A stretch of DNA of 40,684 nucleotides from Chloroflexota bacterium (GCA_009837285.1 VXTU01000147.1:1-40684); one strand, 5' to 3'. Positions 14,754 through 22,770 are shown, counted from the first letter of the stretch. Notes: a model not told the origin generated them from the sequence alone. Numbers and translations: made by a program.

Positions 14754-16198
14754 ACGCCGCGAGGTGGATCTACGCGGCCGTCGCAATAGCGGCGGTCGGC
14801 CTCGGCGCACTCGTCGCGCTGAGCCCATCGAGCGTGTCCGCCGACAACGGCGTGACCAACGTGCAGGCGACGACGCGCGACCCGACCTCGGTCGAATTCA
14901 CTGCTCGTGTCACCGCCCCGGCCGGGCTGGAGAGCGCGCAGCTTGTCTACCACGTCCTCAACCCGAAGGAAGGGGATGTCGGCGGGCGTGGCAACGTGAC
15001 GTTCGGCCCAGGGCCAGAGAACGACGTGAAGTTCACCCTCGAGACCCGCGCGGCGCAGCGTTACATCCCGGTCGGCTCGATCTTCCGCTTCCACTGGGAG
15101 TTCACGGACACCGAGGGCCAGACGTTCCAGAGCGAGGAGCACGAATACCTCTTCCTCGATGGCCGCTACCGCTGGCGTGACAAGCAGCTCGGCCAGGTCA
15201 CCGTCTACTGGTACGGCGGCAACGAGGACTTCGCGGACCGCATGCTGCGCGCCGGCGAGTCCGCGTTGGAGGAGACCGAGGCGCTGCTCCGGGTCAAGGT
15301 GCCGTACCCCATCCGCATCCTGGTGTGGAACTCGGAGAGCGACGGCGAGCTCGCCATGCGGCCGCGCAGCCGGGCGTTCGACGCGATCGTACGCACCGGC
15401 GGGCAGCGCACCGGCGCCGACCTGCTGTTCGTGTTCACGGCGACCTCGGACGTCGTGCGTCACGAGATGGCGCACATCGTCACGGCCGTCGCCGGCGACG
15501 GCCCGGTCTCGCGCATCCCGTCGTGGCTCGACGAGGGCACAGCGGTCTACATGCAGCGCAGCCCGAGGCCGTACAGCCAGGCCATCGCGTTCCGCATCCA
15601 GACGGACAGCACGCTACGGCTGCGCAACATGGACTCGCCGGCGAACGACCCGACGCAGGTCGACCTGTTCTACGGACAGTCGTGGTCGACGGTGACCTAC
15701 CTGCTCGAGAACCACGGCGAACAGGCCTTCGCTGAGCTGTACCGGCACGTGCGCGAGGGCTCGACCATGGACAAGGCGCTCGAGGCCGTCTACGGCTTCG
15801 ACCAGGACGTGCTCTACAACCTGTGGCGCGAGGACAACGGCCTCGACCCCATCGACTTCAGGCCGCGCGTCGACTCGACACCCCCGCCCGTGGCGGAAGC
15901 GACGCGCCCGCCGCTCCAGCTCCCCACCGGCGGCACGTCGGGTAGCTCTGGGACTGGCGCCACGGATGATGGCGGCGACGACGCCACTGAGACGGACGAC
16001 GGCGAGGACGAGACCGCCGAGACGCCCGCCGCGACGGCGACCGCGCCGCCCGAGGACACCTCTGAGCCCGCGGTGACGGAGTCAGGCGGCGCCTCGAACA
16101 CGACCACGGCGATCCTCGTCGGCGTGATCGCGTTGCTCCTCGGCGGCGTGCTCGGGGTCGCCGCACTCCTCGTCGCGAGAAGCTCACGCAGCGGCTGA
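14750..16198 (+). CDS. Membrane-anchored extracytoplasmic zinc metallopeptidase (peptidase MA-like)
   Basis: This 482-residue protein has a signal peptide (hydrophobic 7-25, probable cleavage near VSA at 29-31), a beta-rich N-terminal region (about 35-145) and a gluzincin-type catalytic domain. HEMAH is at 238-242, and WLDEG at 259-263 supplies the third zinc ligand, Glu262. A long Thr/Pro/Asp/Glu-rich spacer (about 375-445) leads to a C-terminal hydrophobic helix and a short basic tail. It is therefore a cell-surface peptidase held by its C-terminus. Similar peptidase MA-like proteins are common in Chloroflexota; the substrate is unknown. The TTG start at 14750 overlaps the prfB stop in a TTGA. 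It is convergent with the thioredoxin-fold gene, and no terminator was seen in the 42-bp gap. Confidence 0.85.
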   Translation: MNAARWIYAAVAIAAVGLGALVALSPSSVSADNGVTNVQATTRDPTSVEFTARVTAPAGLESAQLVYHVLNPKEGDVGGRGNVTFGPGPENDVKFTLETRAAQRYIPVGSIFRFHWEFTDTEGQTFQSEEHEYLFLDGRYRWRDKQLGQVTVYWYGGNEDFADRMLRAGESALEETEALLRVKVPYPIRILVWNSESDGELAMRPRSRAFDAIVRTGGQRTGADLLFVFTATSDVVRHEMAHIVTAVAGDGPVSRIPSWLDEGTAVYMQRSPRPYSQAIAFRIQTDSTLRLRNMDSPANDPTQVDLFYGQSWSTVTYLLENHGEQAFAELYRHVREGSTMDKALEAVYGFDQDVLYNLWREDNGLDPIDFRPRVDSTPPPVAEATRPPLQLPTGGTSGSSGTGATDDGGDDATETDDGEDETAETPAATATAPPEDTSEPAVTESGGASNTTTAILVGVIALLLGGVLGVAALLVARSSRSG

Positions 16199-16240
16199 CG
16201 CTCCTCGCGCCAGCCTCGACGAGCCTTCGAAGCGGCCCGC

Positions 16241-17077
16241 CTACCGGGGCAGCACGAGCCCGCCCGGTGAGACCGGGGGCTGCTGCTGGTCGGGCGGCGG
16301 GGTCTCGCCCGTGACGATGGCCTGCGCCTGGTCGATGGTGAGGAACGGCGAGGTGAGGATGCGGTCGCGAATCACGCTCTCGGTCTCACCCGCCGCTGAG
16401 CGCCGCAGCTGCTCGGCGAAGTCCTCCTCCGCCCACCCTCCCGTGAAGCGGCGGCCGCCGCCGATGGTGACCACCGGCAACTCCGCCACCATGCGGGCCT
16501 CCGCCAGGAGTGGGAACTCGGACAGCTCGATCGCCTCGACGCGCACACGACGCATCACCATCGCGAACGCCGCGGCCAGGCGCAGGGTCGTCGCTGACTG
16601 CGGGTCGTAAGGGGCCATCAGCAGCTCGACTTCGAGGTCCTCGTCGAGGTACTCGTCGATCTGCGCAAGCTTCTCGATCGTGCTGGCCTGGAGGGGCGGC
16701 GCGCCGGAGCTCGCGTAGACCACGGCCTCCATGAACGCCGGGAACAGCACACCGGACCACAGCCCGACGATGCGCAGCTCGTGGCCGCGGCCGCGGATCA
16801 CCGTCACGGGCGCCCGCTCGATCCGCGCCTCGCGGGCGCGGTCGGCGTGGCGGTCGAGGTCGTAGCGGGTCAGGGAGAGCGCCGGGTGCAGCGACGCGAA
16901 CTGGCGGGCCGCCGTCGTCACCTGCTCGCAGAACGTGCACGGGTCGCGGTCCGTACGGACGAGGTCCGACTCCTGCTGCGTCCACACGTCGAGGGCCACG
17001 GGGCCCACGAGACGCTGCGCGAGGAAGTCGGCGATCGCCGGGCGCTCGGTTCGCGGGATCGGGGACTCGCTAACCAT
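16241..17077 (-). CDS. Tandem thioredoxin-fold protein, CxxC in the first domain only
   Basis: The 278-residue protein looks like two fused thioredoxin/glutaredoxin folds. Domain one has the redox motif C47-TF-C50 and cis-proline Pro90 (APVTVI). Domain two, from about residue 148, has A155-PY-D158 at the active-site position, so both cysteines are lost, and cis-proline Pro201 (LPVVTIGGG). In the two-fold protein disulphide oxidoreductases and the AhpF N-terminus that I know, the active CxxC is in the second fold; here it is the other way round. The C-terminal tail is Gln/Pro-rich. The start ATG follows the pgsA-like stop after 2 bp, so it is coupled to the lipid operon. It probably reduces or senses disulphides in the cytoplasm; a link to lipid synthesis is unproven. 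A longer start at 17173 is rejected. Confidence 0.78.
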   Translation of the reverse strand: MVSESPIPRTERPAIADFLAQRLVGPVALDVWTQQESDLVRTDRDPCTFCEQVTTAARQFASLHPALSLTRYDLDRHADRAREARIERAPVTVIRGRGHELRIVGLWSGVLFPAFMEAVVYASSGAPPLQASTIEKLAQIDEYLDEDLEVELLMAPYDPQSATTLRLAAAFAMVMRRVRVEAIELSEFPLLAEARMVAELPVVTIGGGRRFTGGWAEEDFAEQLRRSAAGETESVIRDRILTSPFLTIDQAQAIVTGETPPPDQQQPPVSPGGLVLPR

Positions 17078-17079
17078 GC

Positions 17080-17688
17080 TCAATCGCCTTCCGTCGCCTC
17101 GGCGCGCAGGATGCGCATCGCGATATACAGCCGCTGGATAGCCGTGAGCACCGTCAGGACGGCGAGCGCCCACAGCACGGGCCGTAGCAGCACGCCCGTG
17201 ATGAGCGCCACCCCCAGCAGCACGACGCGCTCGGCGCGTCGCAGCCAGCCCGAGGTGAGCGCTACGCCCAGGCCCTCCGCCCGCGCCCGCACGTACGAGA
17301 CGAGCAGCGAGCCGGCGAGTACGGCGAAGACGAGCGCCGCCTCCTCGCGGTGGCCCTCATCCAGTTGGTACAGCAGGAGGCCGAACAGCACCACCGCCTC
17401 CGAGAAGCGGTCGAAGACGGAGTCGAGCATCGCGCCCGCCTTACTCGCCTTCCCCGTGGTGCGCGCGACCTCGCCGTCCAGGAAGTCGAGCGCGCTGAAG
17501 ACCAGCATGACGATGCCGCCCACGGCGAGCGACCCCGTGGCGATGAGCGCCGCCGCGCCGATGTTCCCGGCGAGCGCCGCGAACGAGAGCATGTCGGGCG
17601 TGACGCCAATCCGCGCGAGTCCTCGCACGATCGGGCCGATGATCGCGGTGGGCGCGCGGTTCGGCAGCAGGCTGGAGGGCAGCGCCAT
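17080..17688 (-). CDS. pgsA: CDP-alcohol phosphatidyltransferase, probable phosphatidylinositol-phosphate synthase
   Basis: An integral membrane enzyme of 202 residues with about six hydrophobic segments. The family motif is complete: D68-x2-D71-G72-x2-A75-R76-x8-G85-x3-D89-x3-D93. Outside this motif it resembles mycobacterial PgsA1 (PIP synthase): a GVTPD segment near the N-terminus, SYVRARAE (131-138, matching SYIKARAE), RRAER (150-154, matching ERPER) and an IQRLY end. PIP synthase joins CDP-diacylglycerol and inositol 1-phosphate to give phosphatidylinositol phosphate. The presence of ino1 in the same cluster supports this over phosphatidylglycerophosphate synthase. It lies between the PimA-like gene (24-bp gap) and the thioredoxin-fold gene (2-bp gap). 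Confidence 0.85.
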   Translation of the reverse strand: MALPSSLLPNRAPTAIIGPIVRGLARIGVTPDMLSFAALAGNIGAAALIATGSLAVGGIVMLVFSALDFLDGEVARTTGKASKAGAMLDSVFDRFSEAVVLFGLLLYQLDEGHREEAALVFAVLAGSLLVSYVRARAEGLGVALTSGWLRRAERVVLLGVALITGVLLRPVLWALAVLTVLTAIQRLYIAMRILRAEATEGD

Positions 17689-17712
17689 CAGCGGCGCCCC
17701 CGCCCGCGGGCG

Positions 17713-18888
17713 CTAGTCACGCCGCCGCGCCGAGGCACGCAGCGTGCGCTGGTGCGCCGCGCGGTCGTCGCGCAGCCGCTCGTAGTAGGAGAGCACGCGG
17801 CTCGTCACGCGCGGCCACGAGTACTCATCGGCGCGCTTCCGTCCGGCGGCGGCCAGGCGCGCGCGCCGCTGCGGGCTGCGCACCAGGGCGGTCAGCGCCT
17901 CGGCGATCGCGAGCGGGTCGCGCGGCCGCGCGAGCAGGCCATCGACGTCGTCGGTGATGACGGAGGCGTAGCCGTCGATGTTCGACGCGACGATGGGGGT
18001 GCCGGCCGAGAGTGCCTCGAGCAGCACGTAGCCCTGCGACTCGTGGCCCGTGGCGGGCGAGCAGAAGATGTCCGCCGTGCGGTAGTAGCGCGGCAGGTCG
18101 GCGTCGGAGACGTCGTCGACGAACACGATGCCTCGCCGCCCCTCGCGCTCGACCGAGGTGCGGTAGCGGCGCTTCATGCGCGAGTCGGGGCCGACGACGA
18201 TGAGCCGCGTGTTGGGGTCGCGCGCGTTGACGATGCCGAACGCGCGCAGGAGCAGCCCGAGGCCCTTCCGCTTCTCGGCGCGCCCGACGTAGAGGATGTT
18301 GAGCAGGCCGTCCTCGAACTCCGGCAGTGGCTCCAGTGCCGGGTCGGCGAAGCGCGGGACCTCGATGCCGTTGGGGATGACGTTGTAATAGCCGGGGAAG
18401 TAGCGGCTGACGTAGCGCTGCGCGGGCGGCGATACCGTGATCTTGCCGTCGATCTCGCGGAACCAGCGCTTGAGCAGCCGCCGGCCGTACGAGTAGAGCC
18501 GGTTGCCGCCGTCCTTCGTCGCGTGGAAGGTGCCGACATTCACCGCATTCGGGTTCACCGACCGCGAGGCGCGCAGCACCTGGATCGGCAGCGTCGGCAT
18601 CAGCGGCTCGTGGACGTGCACCACGTCGAACTCGTGATCGCTGAGGGCGCGCCGCACCTGGCGACCGAGCCGAGGACTGAGCGCGATGCGCGCGGTCGAC
18701 CCGGACGCCGGTACGGGCACCGGCCGGCCGATGGCGATCAGCCGCTCGTTGTCGTGCTCGCCGGTGGCGGGCGCGAGGATGTGCACGTCGTGGCCGTTGG
18801 CCTCGAAGCGCTCGGTGAGCTGCTGGATGTGGCGGTTCACGCCGCCCGGCGTGAGCCAGTCGTAGGGGGAGACGAAGGCGATCTTCAC
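17713..18888 (-). CDS. pimA: PimA-like GT4 glycosyltransferase (phosphatidylinositol mannosyltransferase candidate)
   Basis: PimA transfers mannose from GDP-mannose to the inositol of phosphatidylinositol at the inner face of the membrane. The 391-residue GT-B protein shares much with the mycobacterial enzyme: SPYDWLTPGGVNRHIQQL (7-24), VHVHEPLMP (90-98), TFHATK with His122 (PimA His118 position), and the GDP-pyrophosphate ligands Arg203 and Lys208 in VGRAEKRKGL. The GHESQGYVLLEAL segment has Glu283 and Glu291. The gene order with a PatA-like acyltransferase and a PgsA1-like synthase repeats that of Mycobacterium. The GTG at 18888 is preferred because KIAFVSPYD is the expected start; it overlaps the PHP gene by 4 bp (GTGA). 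Sugar donor and acceptor are inferred, not shown. Confidence 0.85.
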   Translation of the reverse strand: MKIAFVSPYDWLTPGGVNRHIQQLTERFEANGHDVHILAPATGEHDNERLIAIGRPVPVPASGSTARIALSPRLGRQVRRALSDHEFDVVHVHEPLMPTLPIQVLRASRSVNPNAVNVGTFHATKDGGNRLYSYGRRLLKRWFREIDGKITVSPPAQRYVSRYFPGYYNVIPNGIEVPRFADPALEPLPEFEDGLLNILYVGRAEKRKGLGLLLRAFGIVNARDPNTRLIVVGPDSRMKRRYRTSVEREGRRGIVFVDDVSDADLPRYYRTADIFCSPATGHESQGYVLLEALSAGTPIVASNIDGYASVITDDVDGLLARPRDPLAIAEALTALVRSPQRRARLAAAGRKRADEYSWPRVTSRVLSYYERLRDDRAAHQRTLRASARRRD

Positions 18889-19724
18889 CGCAGGCCCCCG
18901 ATCGTCGGGGGCTCGGGTGAGCGCCACTTCTCGAGCTGCGCGCCGATCACCTTGCGCGGCGTCACGGAGAGGCCCCGCACCTGCTGCGCGGCCAGCTGCT
19001 TGAAGCCCAGGCGCCGCATGCTCGGCGCGCGGCCCATCTGGCCCATCGTCTCGCGCGCCTCGATGGCCTCGCGCAGCTCGGCTGCGGTGCGCCCGCGGAA
19101 GATCGTCGCAGCCGTGCCGACGGCCTCGAGGAAGTGGGCGTCACTGCCGCCGGTCTCGGCGAGGCCGTAGCGCTCGCGGTTGCGGCGCAGCGCCCGCGTG
19201 GAGGTGACGCGCCCAGCGAGCGAGGAGTTCGCGACCTCGATGCCGTCGGGATGGGTGGCCGGGTCGCCGTTCTCGAGCAGGCGGTCCAGCGTCCGGCGGC
19301 CGATCGAGCGCGTGAGCCACGAGAACGGGTGCGGCACCACCGCGATCCCGCCCGCGCGATGCACCAGCTCGACCGACTCGGCGAGCGGCCGCAGCGACGG
19401 GATCGGCTCGTCGACCCACAGCGCCAGGAGGTGGCCGGCGCGCGTCGTGATCTCGATGCCGGGCACGAACTCGAAGCGGTAGGTACCGCGGGCGTGAGCG
19501 TCACGCGCCGCCAGGGCGCCGCCCACGTCGTCGTGGTCGGTGACCGCGATGACGTCGAGGTCGGTGGAATGCTCGACATAATCGAGCATGGTCTGCGCGT
19601 CCGCCATCCCGTCGCCGTGGGCGGTGTGCGTCTGGAGGTCGGCGCGGCCGAAGCGCTGGATGGTGGGCACGTCGTCCGTCGAGGCCGTGTCCATCATGGC
19701 GGCATTGTACCCCCGCATCGGCAT
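18885..19724 (-). CDS. PHP-domain metallophosphoesterase
   Basis: The 279-residue protein has the polymerase-and-histidinol-phosphatase fold. The metal ligands are in ADLQTHTAHGDG, AVTDHDDVGG, FVPGIEITT, VVPHPFSW and GGSDAHFLEAVG. It resembles the TrpH/RNase AM type of nucleotide phosphatase. Its place between a PatA-like and a PimA-like gene suggests it may act in inositol-lipid synthesis, for example removing the phosphate from phosphatidylinositol phosphate; that is inference. Two start modes are possible. The ATG at 19724 follows the upstream stop after 1 nt (coupled). The ATG at 19697 is 6 nt after TACAAT (leaderless internal promoter) and removes 9 residues. The metal site is unaffected either way. 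Confidence 0.88.
   Translation of the reverse strand: MPMRGYNAAMMDTASTDDVPTIQRFGRADLQTHTAHGDGMADAQTMLDYVEHSTDLDVIAVTDHDDVGGALAARDAHARGTYRFEFVPGIEITTRAGHLLALWVDEPIPSLRPLAESVELVHRAGGIAVVPHPFSWLTRSIGRRTLDRLLENGDPATHPDGIEVANSSLAGRVTSTRALRRNRERYGLAETGGSDAHFLEAVGTAATIFRGRTAAELREAIEARETMGQMGRAPSMRRLGFKQLAAQQVRGLSVTPRKVIGAQLEKWRSPEPPTIGGLR
19704..19709 (-). promoter_or_regulatory. -10-like TACAAT, internal leaderless promoter candidate
   Basis: TACAAT on the minus strand ends exactly 6 nt before the ATG at 19697, the same spacing as at folD and proS. No good -35 was found; the element also codes for Tyr-Asn if translation starts at 19724. Confidence 0.35.
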
Positions 19725-19725
19725 G

Positions 19726-20601
19726 CTACGTCGCGAGCCCCTCCCACACCGGGTGCAGCGCGAACCACTGGTCCGGAGAGTCGCGGATCCCTGCCTCCAG
19801 CGCCCGTGTCACACGTTGCATCCCCGCCTCCACGTCGGCCTCGCGGTCGCCGCTCGATTCGAGGTGCAGCGGGGGGTCGAGCGAGACGCGCATGCGCTGG
19901 CCGCCGGTGCGGCGCGCGAACCCGGTGACGATCGGGGAGCCCGTACGCAGCGCCAGCTCGACGGCGCCGCGCGGCATCCGCGCGCGCTCGCCGAAGAACG
20001 GCTGCGGGTGGCCGGTGCCGAGCACGTCGCGGTCGGCGAGGATCGCGAGCACGTTGCCCGCGCGCAGCTGCTGGATCGCGAGCCGCACGCCCGCGCGGTC
20101 GGCGGGCACGAAGCGCACGCCCGGCGCCTGCCGCACGGAGTGTACGAGTTCGTGCACGGCGGGCGGGGAGAGCGGCTCGGTTAGCACGAGGACGTCGAGG
20201 CCGAAGTTCCCGACGACGCGGATCAGCGTCTCGGGGTTCCCGAGGTGCGCCGAGACGAACATCACGCCACAGCCGCGGTCGTAGGCCTCGAAGAACCGGT
20301 CGAGCCCGTCGACGGCCTCGATGCGCTCGATGGCGGCGTCGGGAGGCAGGTGCGCGGAGTGCGCCATGTCTGCCCAGTAGCGCATCGCAGTGCGGACGGC
20401 GCCGCGCGCGTCGGCGGCGAGCGCCGCGGGCGGCGCCTCTCCGGCGTGGACGTGGCGCATGTGGTCGATGGTGACGTTGCGGACGCGCTGCGAGACGTAC
20501 CAGGTGACGAGGGCCGCCGTGTCCGTGATCGCGTAGAGCACCGGGAGCGGCAGCCGCCCGAAGCCCTCGATCCACACCCGCAGCGCCGTCGCGGCGAGCA
20601 T
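19726..20601 (-). CDS. LpxL/HtrB-fold acyltransferase, PatA-like
   Basis: The 291-residue membrane-associated acyltransferase has the HtrB-family H-x4-E motif in FVSAHLGNPETL. A later segment, ILADRDVLGTG, then QPFFGERARMP, then AVELALRTGSP, parallels mycobacterial PatA (Rv2611c), as does the C-terminal DQWFALHPVW. PatA uses acyl-CoA to acylate the mannose of phosphatidylinositol monomannoside. No lipopolysaccharide genes are seen in the window, which favours a glycolipid role over lipid A synthesis. The ATG follows the stop of the other acyltransferase after 3 bp. Of the two acyltransferases this one looks nearer to PatA. Confidence 0.85.
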   Translation of the reverse strand: MLAATALRVWIEGFGRLPLPVLYAITDTAALVTWYVSQRVRNVTIDHMRHVHAGEAPPAALAADARGAVRTAMRYWADMAHSAHLPPDAAIERIEAVDGLDRFFEAYDRGCGVMFVSAHLGNPETLIRVVGNFGLDVLVLTEPLSPPAVHELVHSVRQAPGVRFVPADRAGVRLAIQQLRAGNVLAILADRDVLGTGHPQPFFGERARMPRGAVELALRTGSPIVTGFARRTGGQRMRVSLDPPLHLESSGDREADVEAGMQRVTRALEAGIRDSPDQWFALHPVWEGLAT

Positions 20602-20604
20602 CCG

Positions 20605-21483
20605 TCAGGCGACCCGGCCGGCGGGGGTCTCGTCGACCCAGAGCGAGCGGAAGATGTACCACTGCTCCGGGTGACGCCGCACCATCGCCTCGAGGGCGGT
20701 GAAGATGGCCTGCGTCAGCGCCCGCACATCGTGGTCCGTGTCCCCGGTGGGCTCGTACGACACCCGCTCCAGGTCGGGGGTCGCGCGGTCGCTCCACGTC
20801 CCGAGGCGGGGCACCGTGGCTGCCACCACCGACGCCTGCGTGCGCAGCGCGACCCGTGCGGGCGCGTCCGGCACGGCGACCGTGCCGCCGAAGAACTCGA
20901 CCTCAACGCCGCGGCCGGGCTGTGGCACGTCGATCAGTGCCGCGATGATCTCGTTCCGTCGCAGCGCGCGAACGAGCCGCGGGCCGATGCGGTCGGCGGG
21001 GAGTACCTGCATGCCGAGCTTGCGCCGCGACCCGAACACGAGCTCGTTGAGCCGCGGGTCGTCGAACGTGTCGGCGATCACGGAGACGCGGTAGCCGTGC
21101 TCGCTCAGGGCGACCGCGCCCAGGTCCCAGACGCCGAAATGGACGGTGACGAAGACGAGGCCGTTTCCGGTGAGTGCGCCGTCGAGGTAGTCCCAGTCCT
21201 CGTACCGGATGCGGTCGCGCAACTCGTCGCGCGGGCGCGAGTCGAAGCGCAGGAAGTCCACGAGATAGAGGCCGTAGTTCCCGAATGAGGAGCGCGCGAG
21301 GCGCCTCGCGGCCCCCTCGTCGCCGCCGGTGACTCGCAGCATATTGCCGATGCAGCGGCGGCGACCCCCGGCCCAGAGGTAGTAGGTGATGACGCCCGCG
21401 GCGAAGCCGCAGCCGTACGCGACTCGCAGCGGAACGAGCCGGGCGAGCAGCGAGGCGATCCGGAAACCCCAGTACGCCGCCAT
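20605..21483 (-). CDS. LpxL/HtrB-fold acyltransferase, second paralogue
   Basis: The 292-residue protein has an N-terminal hydrophobic anchor and the catalytic H-x4-D motif in FVTVHFGVWDLG. The core continues IIAALIDVPQPGRG, then VEFFGGTVAVPDAP and EQWYIFRSLW near the C-terminus. It is a diverged paralogue of the downstream acyltransferase. Having two in one operon suggests two acylations on the same glycolipid, perhaps one on mannose and one on inositol. A possible internal promoter (TTGGGC-N19-TAGACT) ends 9 nt before its ATG, in the 53-bp gap after ino1. Confidence 0.85.
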   Translation of the reverse strand: MAAYWGFRIASLLARLVPLRVAYGCGFAAGVITYYLWAGGRRRCIGNMLRVTGGDEGAARRLARSSFGNYGLYLVDFLRFDSRPRDELRDRIRYEDWDYLDGALTGNGLVFVTVHFGVWDLGAVALSEHGYRVSVIADTFDDPRLNELVFGSRRKLGMQVLPADRIGPRLVRALRRNEIIAALIDVPQPGRGVEVEFFGGTVAVPDAPARVALRTQASVVAATVPRLGTWSDRATPDLERVSYEPTGDTDHDVRALTQAIFTALEAMVRRHPEQWYIFRSLWVDETPAGRVA

Positions 21484-21492
21484 CGCGCGGCC

Positions 21493-21523
21493 AGTCTACC
21501 GGCGCGCCGTGCTACCCGCCCAA
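21493..21523 (-). promoter_or_regulatory. Possible internal promoter before the acyltransferase pair
   Basis: On the minus strand TTGGGC (21523-21518) and TAGACT (21498-21493) are 19 bp apart, and the -10 ends 9 nt before the ATG at 21483. The spacing is slightly long; treat as a candidate. Confidence 0.3.
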
Positions 21524-21536
21524 CAGCTCGATCGCG

Positions 21537-22631
21537 CTATGAGCTCGCCGCGGCCTCCACCTCGCCCGCGATGAACGCCTCCAGGCGGTCGCGCGCGATG
21601 TCGTCGTGCCACTGCTCCGGCGGCGACTTCATGAAGTACGCCGAGGGCTCCAGCATCGGGCCCGCGATGCCGCGGTCGAGACCGATCTTGGCGCAGCGGA
21701 TGGCGTCGATCACCACGCCGGCGGAGTTCGGGCTGTCCCAGACCTCCAGCTTGCACTCCAGGTTGAGCGGCACTTCGCCGAACGTGGTGCCCTCCATGCG
21801 GATGTGGCACCACTTGCGGTCCTCCAGCCACGGCACGTGGTCGGACGGGCCGACGTGGACGTCGGCGTACGGCATCTCGTAGTCGATCTGCGAGGTGACG
21901 GCGTTGGTCTTCGAGATCTTCTTCGACTCGAGTCGCTCACGCTCCAGCATGTTCAGGAAGTCGGTGTTCCCGCCGAAGTTGAGCTGGTAGGTGCGGTCCA
22001 CCTTCACGCCGCGGTCCTGGAACAGCCGCGCGAGGAGGCGGTGCAGGATCGTCGCGCCGACCTGCGACTTGATGTCGTCGCCGATGATCGGGAGGTTCTT
22101 CTCGCGGAAGCGGTCCGCCCAGTAGTCCTCGCGGGCGATGAAGACCGGGATGCAGTTGATGAACGCACACCCGGCCGCCAACACCTGCTCGACGTACCAC
22201 TTCGTCGCCTCCTCGGAGCCGACGGGCAGGTAGCTGATCACGACGTGCGTGTTGGTCTCGCGCAGCGCGGTCACGATGTCGGCGGTCGAGCCGGGCGCCT
22301 TGGTGATCACCTCGGAGAGGTACTTGCCGAGGCCGTCGTGAGTCATCCCGCGGATGACCGGGACGCCCAGGTGCGGCACGTCGGCGAACTTGTACGTGTT
22401 GTTCGGCGCGATGTAGATGGCCTCCGAGAGGTCCTGGCCGACCTTGTTCGCGTCGATGTCGATGGCGACGGTGAAGTTGATGTCGCGGATGTGGTAGTCG
22501 CCCAGCACCGGGTGCATCAGGCCCGGGATCGTCTGGTCGGGATGGGCATCCTTGTAGAACTCGATGCCCTGTACGAGCGAGGACGCGCAGTTGCCCACCC
22601 CGATGATCGCTACGTTGATCGGCTCACCCAC
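21537..22631 (-). CDS. ino1: Myo-inositol-1-phosphate synthase
   Basis: Ino1 converts glucose 6-phosphate to inositol 3-phosphate (also named L-myo-inositol 1-phosphate) with NAD. The 364-residue length and sequence match the short prokaryotic/mycobacterial type. There is a Rossmann start [19 protein letters not shown], then [13 protein letters not shown], then [16 protein letters not shown] with the catalytic lysine region, and [12 protein letters not shown]. The GTG start at 22631 has GGGAG about 10 nt upstream. It heads the inositol-lipid cluster and is divergent from a LysR gene across a 139-bp gap, so LysR control is plausible. Confidence 0.95.
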   Translation of the reverse strand: MGEPINVAIIGVGNCASSLVQGIEFYKDAHPDQTIPGLMHPVLGDYHIRDINFTVAIDIDANKVGQDLSEAIYIAPNNTYKFADVPHLGVPVIRGMTHDGLGKYLSEVITKAPGSTADIVTALRETNTHVVISYLPVGSEEATKWYVEQVLAAGCAFINCIPVFIAREDYWADRFREKNLPIIGDDIKSQVGATILHRLLARLFQDRGVKVDRTYQLNFGGNTDFLNMLERERLESKKISKTNAVTSQIDYEMPYADVHVGPSDHVPWLEDRKWCHIRMEGTTFGEVPLNLECKLEVWDSPNSAGVVIDAIRCAKIGLDRGIAGPMLEPSAYFMKSPPEQWHDDIARDRLEAFIAGEVEAAASS

Positions 22632-22770
22632 GGTGTTGTGCTCCCTTCGTGGCGCGCGCCCGCTCGCGTTGTCGTGGGGCGCGCTGCCTCACACGAGATC
22701 GAGGGTAGCCACCGGGGCTGGCTGTGGACTAGTGGAAGTTTCTTCGGATTAGCATAAGATACACTTACTG
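22632..22770. promoter_or_regulatory. ino1-lysR divergent regulatory region
   Basis: The lysR-proximal 40 bp (about 22730-22770) are clearly more A+T-rich than the surroundings. They contain TAAGAT (22755-22760) and TACACT (22760-22765), the latter ending 5 nt before the lysR ATG. TAAG and CTTA half-sites around them could form a LysR-type operator. No convincing ino1 promoter was fixed. Confidence 0.45.

Noticed and set aside
19726-21483. Lipid A (LPS) acylation locus
   Set aside because: No lpx, kdo or lpt genes in the window and the neighbours are inositol-lipid genes; the PatA-type reading fits better.
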